Below, one piece after another: positions 50,950 through 54,521 of a stretch of 54,521 bases of DNA (position 1 is its first letter; each line of letters begins with the position of its first letter). Source of the stretch: Verrucomicrobiota bacterium. Its GTDB lineage: Bacteria; Verrucomicrobiota; Verrucomicrobiia; Limisphaerales; UBA9464. The translations under genes and the position numbers were made by a program. Under the pieces are notes generated by a model. It had not been told where the DNA came from and did no database searches. It was given only the letters and a program-made list of their open reading frames with translations. The DNA lies in assembly GCA_947454705.1 (NCBI GenBank), contig CANGKZ010000036.1:1-54521 (forward strand), in the 5' to 3' direction.

Positions 50950-53900
50950 TTGGATCCGCAAAACCCTTCTCGTTCGCCGACTTGTTCGCGCTGTGGAAGC
51001 CCTTTTAATCCGAGGGCTGAAGGGGACCTTTGTCCCAAGTGCCTGTTCTCCGATGTCTTCGCGCAGGATTCCTCGTTCAATGAAGCGCTGAAATCCCAAG
51101 CCCCCGAAGCGCCGGCGTTGATTCGTTACTTCGGCGATTATGAGTTGGAGGGCGAGATCGCCCGGGGCGGCATGGGGGTGATCCACCGGGCGCGGCAGGT
51201 AAGCCTCGGGCGGACGGTGGCGATCAAGCTGATGTCGGCCGGAGAATTCGCACGACCCGAGGTGGTGAAGCGTTTCCGCACCGAGGCCATGGCGGCGGCG
51301 AAGCTTCAGCATCCGAACATCGTGGCCATCCACGAGGTGGGCGAATACCAGGGGCTCCAGTATTACTCGATGGACCTGGTCGAGGGTCCAAACCTCGCCG
51401 CCCAGCTTGCCGGACAAACCCTGCCCGCACGACGCGCGGCGCAGTTGTGCAAGACACTCGCCGAGACCGTGCAGTACGCGCACGACCGCGGGATCCTGCA
51501 TCGCGACCTCAAGCCGTCGAACGTGCTGATCGATCCCTTCGGTCAGCCGAGGATTACCGATTTTGGTCTGGCCAAGGACATCACTGCGGAATCCGACCTT
51601 ACCGTGACCGGCCAGGTGCTGGGAACGCCGGGGTTCCTGCCGCCGGAGCAGGCGGATTCCACGCGGGGGCAGATCGGTCCCGGGGCCGATGTCTACTCGC
51701 TGGGGGCTGTTCTGTATTTCACCCTCACGGGACGTCCGCCGTTCGTGGGCGGGACGGTTCACGAGACCCTCCGGCAGGTGTTGACCGACGATCCGGTCGC
51801 TCCGCGCCTGCTGAACTCCGGCGTGCCGCGGGACCTGGAAACCATCTGCCTCAAGTGCCTCGAGCGCGATCCCGCTCGACGCTATCTCACCGCCGCGGAA
51901 CTGGCGGCGGATCTAGGGCGGTTTCTCGACGGGCATCCAATTCACGCGCGTCCGGTTTCCCCCGCGGGACGGTTCCTCCGCTGGTGCCGTCGCCGCCCCG
52001 CCATCGCCACCGCGTGGGCGCTGGTGGTGTCGCTCGCGATCGGTTCGAGCATCGCCTCCGTCCTGATCCAGCGCGCACGCGTCCGCACGCAGGCCGCGCT
52101 GGACGAGGGACGCGCGCGACTCCGCGAATCGCTCATCTCGGAGGCCCGCGCCGTGATGGTGACGCTCCAGCCCGGACGACGCGCCAAAGCGCTCGCCGCC
52201 CTGGCCGAGGCCTCGCGCATCCGGCCCGGTCCGGACATCCGGCACGAAGCCTACTCGGCGTTGTTGCTCTGGGATCTCAAGATCCAGGACACCTGGAAGT
52301 TGGACTTCGGTTTTGGCGGTTACCTCAAATTCGATGAGTCGGGCAAACGTGCCTTGAACGACAACCTGCGCTGGGGCGGTGGACAGCGGGAGCCCACGCG
52401 GTTCGTCCAATGGAATTCCACGTCCACAGCGCCCACGGTCCTCACGATCGAAACCCCTGTCTCCGCGGTTGGCCCGTTCGATTTTTCCCAGAACGGAAAA
52501 CGGGTCATTGGCCGGTTTGAGGACCACACCATCCGCGTCTGGGAATTCGGCCAGCCCAAGCCGTTCCTCGTGCTGTCCAACAACCCGGCCCCGATCGTCA
52601 CCAAGAACGACGTCGACACGGACGACGTCCGCATTTCGGCCGATGGCACGCGCTTCTTCACCGGGCGCAAGGGCGGTGGCCTTTCGATGTTCCGAGTTTC
52701 CGACGGCGCGGAGACCGCGCGGTGGGAGAGCTCCACCACCTTCAACCTGGTCCGATTCTCCCCCGACGGAACCCGGATCGCCGCGCTCTACTACGGGGAC
52801 CGTACCAAAAACGAGATTCTGGTTTTTGACACCGACCTTCACCTCGTGGTCACGATCCCGTTGAGCCATCCGAGCACCTCGTTCGGCTGGTCCGCGGACT
52901 CCAGCCAGATCAACGCGGCCCTCGATGACGGCACGGTGGAAATGTACGACGCCAAACGCGGATGGGTGGCTGCGCGGATCGTTTCCAACATCACCGACGC
53001 CGGAAAGGCTGCCTACTTCGGCGAGGACAATCTCCTCGTCATTCGCAGCATGGGAATGATCTCGCGCATCTTCAACGCGAAGCTCGGGAAGGAGGAATTG
53101 GTGTTGGGCAACACCGGCCCGAGCGCGTTCCGTCCGCGGAAGAAGGGCATGGAGTTCATCGCCACCACGACCCTGGGCGACGGACAGATTTGGAAATTCG
53201 AATCCCCGGCAGGATATCGAATCATCCCCGGCGGACACCTTCCGGCGCAGGGACGTTTCTACAACCACTGCGGAATGGACTTCAGTCCGGGCGGCGAATG
53301 GGTCGTGACCAGCCACGCCGGTCAGATCCGCCTGCGCGACGTCGCCACCGGCCGCCTGCTCGATGAACTCGATGTCGGCACCACCAATCGCATCGAGTAC
53401 GCCATGGTCGCCCTGCAGGATGCGGGACGCACCCTGATCCGCAGCTCCGGGGACACCGGCCTCTGGCGGCACCGGATCACGCAGACTCCGGAGGGTCCCA
53501 AAATTGGTCCAGGCGAACGGCTCGATTCGGTTCCCAAATTCCTGATGACCAGCCACACTGCGGATGGACGCCGGATCGTCCAGACGTCGGCATTCCAGAA
53601 CGGCGACGAGGAAGTGCGCGTGGTGGATGTCACCGAACAGGGGGCCCGGGAAATTCGCCGTTGGAAGCTCAATGACGCCTTTGCCACCGCCATCAGTCCG
53701 GATGGAACCCGACTGCTGGTCAGCGGTGGCGGGGATCGTCCCATTCAGATGTATCGAATCGACGACGGCGTGTTGCTCACCACCCTCGACAGCTACTCCC
53801 ACTCGGACATTTGCTGGGACGGCCCCGGCAACCTGGTCATGGGCGCGGATGGGGCGAACACGACTGCGTTCTGGGACCCCACCACCTGGAAACGCGTGGC

Positions 53901-54180
53901 CACGCTGACCGGGGATTTCGGCGCCGAGGACACCGTGTTCTCAATTTCGCCGGATGGGAAGGAAGCGGTCCTGCTCAAGAATCAGCGCATCTCAATCTTC
54001 TCGCTGCCCGCGTGCACGGTGCGGATGAGCTTCGATCGTCCGCTGAGCGCCGGCGTCGTCTCCGGCCTGAAATACCTTCCCGACGGCAAACGCTTTGCGG
54101 TGCTCTGGCAGGACGGCCGGATCGACCTCTTCGACCCCGAAGCCATTCGCGCCGCCGGACTCGCCCTCGGGATCCAATGA
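50950..54180 (+). CDS. Ser/Thr protein kinase with zinc ribbon, membrane segment and WD40-like propeller
   Basis: 1076 aa. The start is a TTG at 50950; no ATG or GTG fits, and the zinc ribbon (C12, C15, C28, C31) follows at once, as in verrucomicrobial homologs. The kinase domain spans about 64-330: GEIARGGMGVIHRARQ, the ATP-site Lys K93, the catalytic loop ILHRDLKPSNVL, and the metal site ITDFGLAKD. All key residues are present. A membrane segment (about 355-375, AWALVVSLAIGSSIASVL) leads to a periplasmic or surface beta-propeller of WD40-like repeats (VRFSPDGTRIAAL, ISADGTRFFTG, DFSPGGEWVVTSHAG, AISPDGTRLLVSGG). It senses an unknown external signal and phosphorylates cytoplasmic proteins. 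The propeller is of the PKN-type family known in planctomycetes and verrucomicrobia. Confidence 0.92.
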   Translation: MDPQNPSRSPTCSRCGSPFNPRAEGDLCPKCLFSDVFAQDSSFNEALKSQAPEAPALIRYFGDYELEGEIARGGMGVIHRARQVSLGRTVAIKLMSAGEFARPEVVKRFRTEAMAAAKLQHPNIVAIHEVGEYQGLQYYSMDLVEGPNLAAQLAGQTLPARRAAQLCKTLAETVQYAHDRGILHRDLKPSNVLIDPFGQPRITDFGLAKDITAESDLTVTGQVLGTPGFLPPEQADSTRGQIGPGADVYSLGAVLYFTLTGRPPFVGGTVHETLRQVLTDDPVAPRLLNSGVPRDLETICLKCLERDPARRYLTAAELAADLGRFLDGHPIHARPVSPAGRFLRWCRRRPAIATAWALVVSLAIGSSIASVLIQRARVRTQAALDEGRARLRESLISEARAVMVTLQPGRRAKALAALAEASRIRPGPDIRHEAYSALLLWDLKIQDTWKLDFGFGGYLKFDESGKRALNDNLRWGGGQREPTRFVQWNSTSTAPTVLTIETPVSAVGPFDFSQNGKRVIGRFEDHTIRVWEFGQPKPFLVLSNNPAPIVTKNDVDTDDVRISADGTRFFTGRKGGGLSMFRVSDGAETARWESSTTFNLVRFSPDGTRIAALYYGDRTKNEILVFDTDLHLVVTIPLSHPSTSFGWSADSSQINAALDDGTVEMYDAKRGWVAARIVSNITDAGKAAYFGEDNLLVIRSMGMISRIFNAKLGKEELVLGNTGPSAFRPRKKGMEFIATTTLGDGQIWKFESPAGYRIIPGGHLPAQGRFYNHCGMDFSPGGEWVVTSHAGQIRLRDVATGRLLDELDVGTTNRIEYAMVALQDAGRTLIRSSGDTGLWRHRITQTPEGPKIGPGERLDSVPKFLMTSHTADGRRIVQTSAFQNGDEEVRVVDVTEQGAREIRRWKLNDAFATAISPDGTRLLVSGGGDRPIQMYRIDDGVLLTTLDSYSHSDICWDGPGNLVMGADGANTTAFWDPTTWKRVATLTGDFGAEDTVFSISPDGKEAVLLKNQRISIFSLPACTVRMSFDRPLSAGVVSGLKYLPDGKRFAVLWQDGRIDLFDPEAIRAAGLALGIQ

Positions 54181-54521
54181 TTTCCACCCACACCGAACGG
54201 CCGCAATTTCAGGACTCGATTGTACCAAAGTTGGAAATTGGCCCCCGGACCATTTCTGATATAACAAGTTTCCCTCCCGGCGTCCGCAGCCAGGTGTTCA
54301 TCGGGAGGCGCTCGGTTCACGGATTGAAGCACAAGGAATCAAAACGATTTGAATAAGACCACCCATCTCCGGCGTTAGCAGGCCGTTGAAAAACCCCTGT
54401 TTATCTACCCGATTCTCTCCTGAGCGGTGTTCAAAAGGCTGAAAACTGGATTTGGCAAAAGGGTGGCCCGGCGGTGTGGGGCTGACTGGGTTCCATTTTC
54501 CCAGTCTCCCGACACACCGCA
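54181..54521. other. Gene-free right edge with motif copy and strong hairpin (possible mobile element end)
   Basis: No gene is seen. 54221-54236 contains TGTACCAAAGTTGGAA (CCAANNTTGGTAC motif, minus strand). 54342-54357 repeats the words before the kinase start. From about 54377 the sequence GCAGGCCGTTGAAAAACCCC resembles the outer ends of insertion sequences. 54471-54520 forms a long hairpin: GCGGTGTG ... GACTGGG / CCCAGTC ... CACACCGC. Any element would continue beyond the window. Confidence 0.4.

Noticed and set aside
51913-53802. 629-codon open frame on the minus strand
   Set aside because: Antisense to the kinase propeller region; no motif and shadow composition.

Overview
The window looks like a chromosomal segment of a GC-rich verrucomicrobial bacterium, probably of the Pedosphaera/Limisphaerales type. 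This is inferred from gene content and intergenic style, not from a marker gene. The signs are PEP-CTERM proteins, a DUF1592-type planctomycete/verrucomicrobial cytochrome, a formylglycine-type domain fused to two c-type heme sites, a WD40 Ser/Thr kinase with a zinc ribbon, many secreted proteins sharing one C-terminal module, and intergenic DNA full of short dispersed repeats. LpxI and a heptosyltransferase-like enzyme indicate a Gram-negative envelope.

Layout. 1-300: dispersed repeats. 0.3-7.1 kb: secreted PQQ-type beta-propeller, large membrane protein, an ECF sigma factor with its membrane partner, and an HAF-repeat/Ig secreted protein. 7.2-10.7 kb (minus): a three-gene unit of an unnamed secreted domain, a secreted alkaline phosphatase and a PEP-CTERM protein. 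11.0-15.2 kb: a lipid cluster with a PlcP-like metallophosphoesterase, a SAM methyltransferase, BtaA, and a GNAT-fold protein overlapping the btaA 3' end. 15.4-21.7 kb: RsbU-type phosphatase, tRNA-Pro, STAS-like protein, TlpA-like thioredoxin, a CHRD/PEP-CTERM gene with a broken start, and an AroB/EboD-like cyclase. 21.8-26.4 kb (minus): DUF1592 cytochrome, secreted hypothetical, second ECF sigma factor and putative anti-sigma. 26.7-32.6 kb: subtilase divergent from recF, then a LamG/repeat protein. 32.6-35.7 kb (minus): envelope cluster of lpxI, acylphosphatase, phosphoesterase and glycosyltransferase 9. 35.9-38.1 kb: two tandem trypsin-like paralogs. 38.4-42.3 kb: Tat-exported Gfo/Idh/MocA oxidoreductase and the cytochrome/formylglycine-type fusion. 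42.4-50.7 kb (minus): RND efflux operon, then bioB and a TPR protein. 51-54.2 kb: Ser/Thr kinase. The right edge holds a strong hairpin that may be the end of a mobile element.

The most interesting functional reading is 7.2-15.2 kb. Alkaline phosphatase, a phospholipase-C-like enzyme and BtaA together suggest phosphate scavenging and replacement of phospholipids by a homoserine/betaine-type lipid. The GNAT-fold partner and a methyltransferase unlike BtaB are not part of the known pathway. LpxI elsewhere in the window means the metallophosphoesterase need not be the lipid A enzyme LpxH.

The most interesting sequence-level signals are three. A palindromic REP/REPIN-like family has stems that covary. 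A long inverted-repeat element is built on GTTGAA and CACAGATGG words. A motif CCAANNTTGGTAC recurs five times in unrelated reading frames and intergenic DNA.
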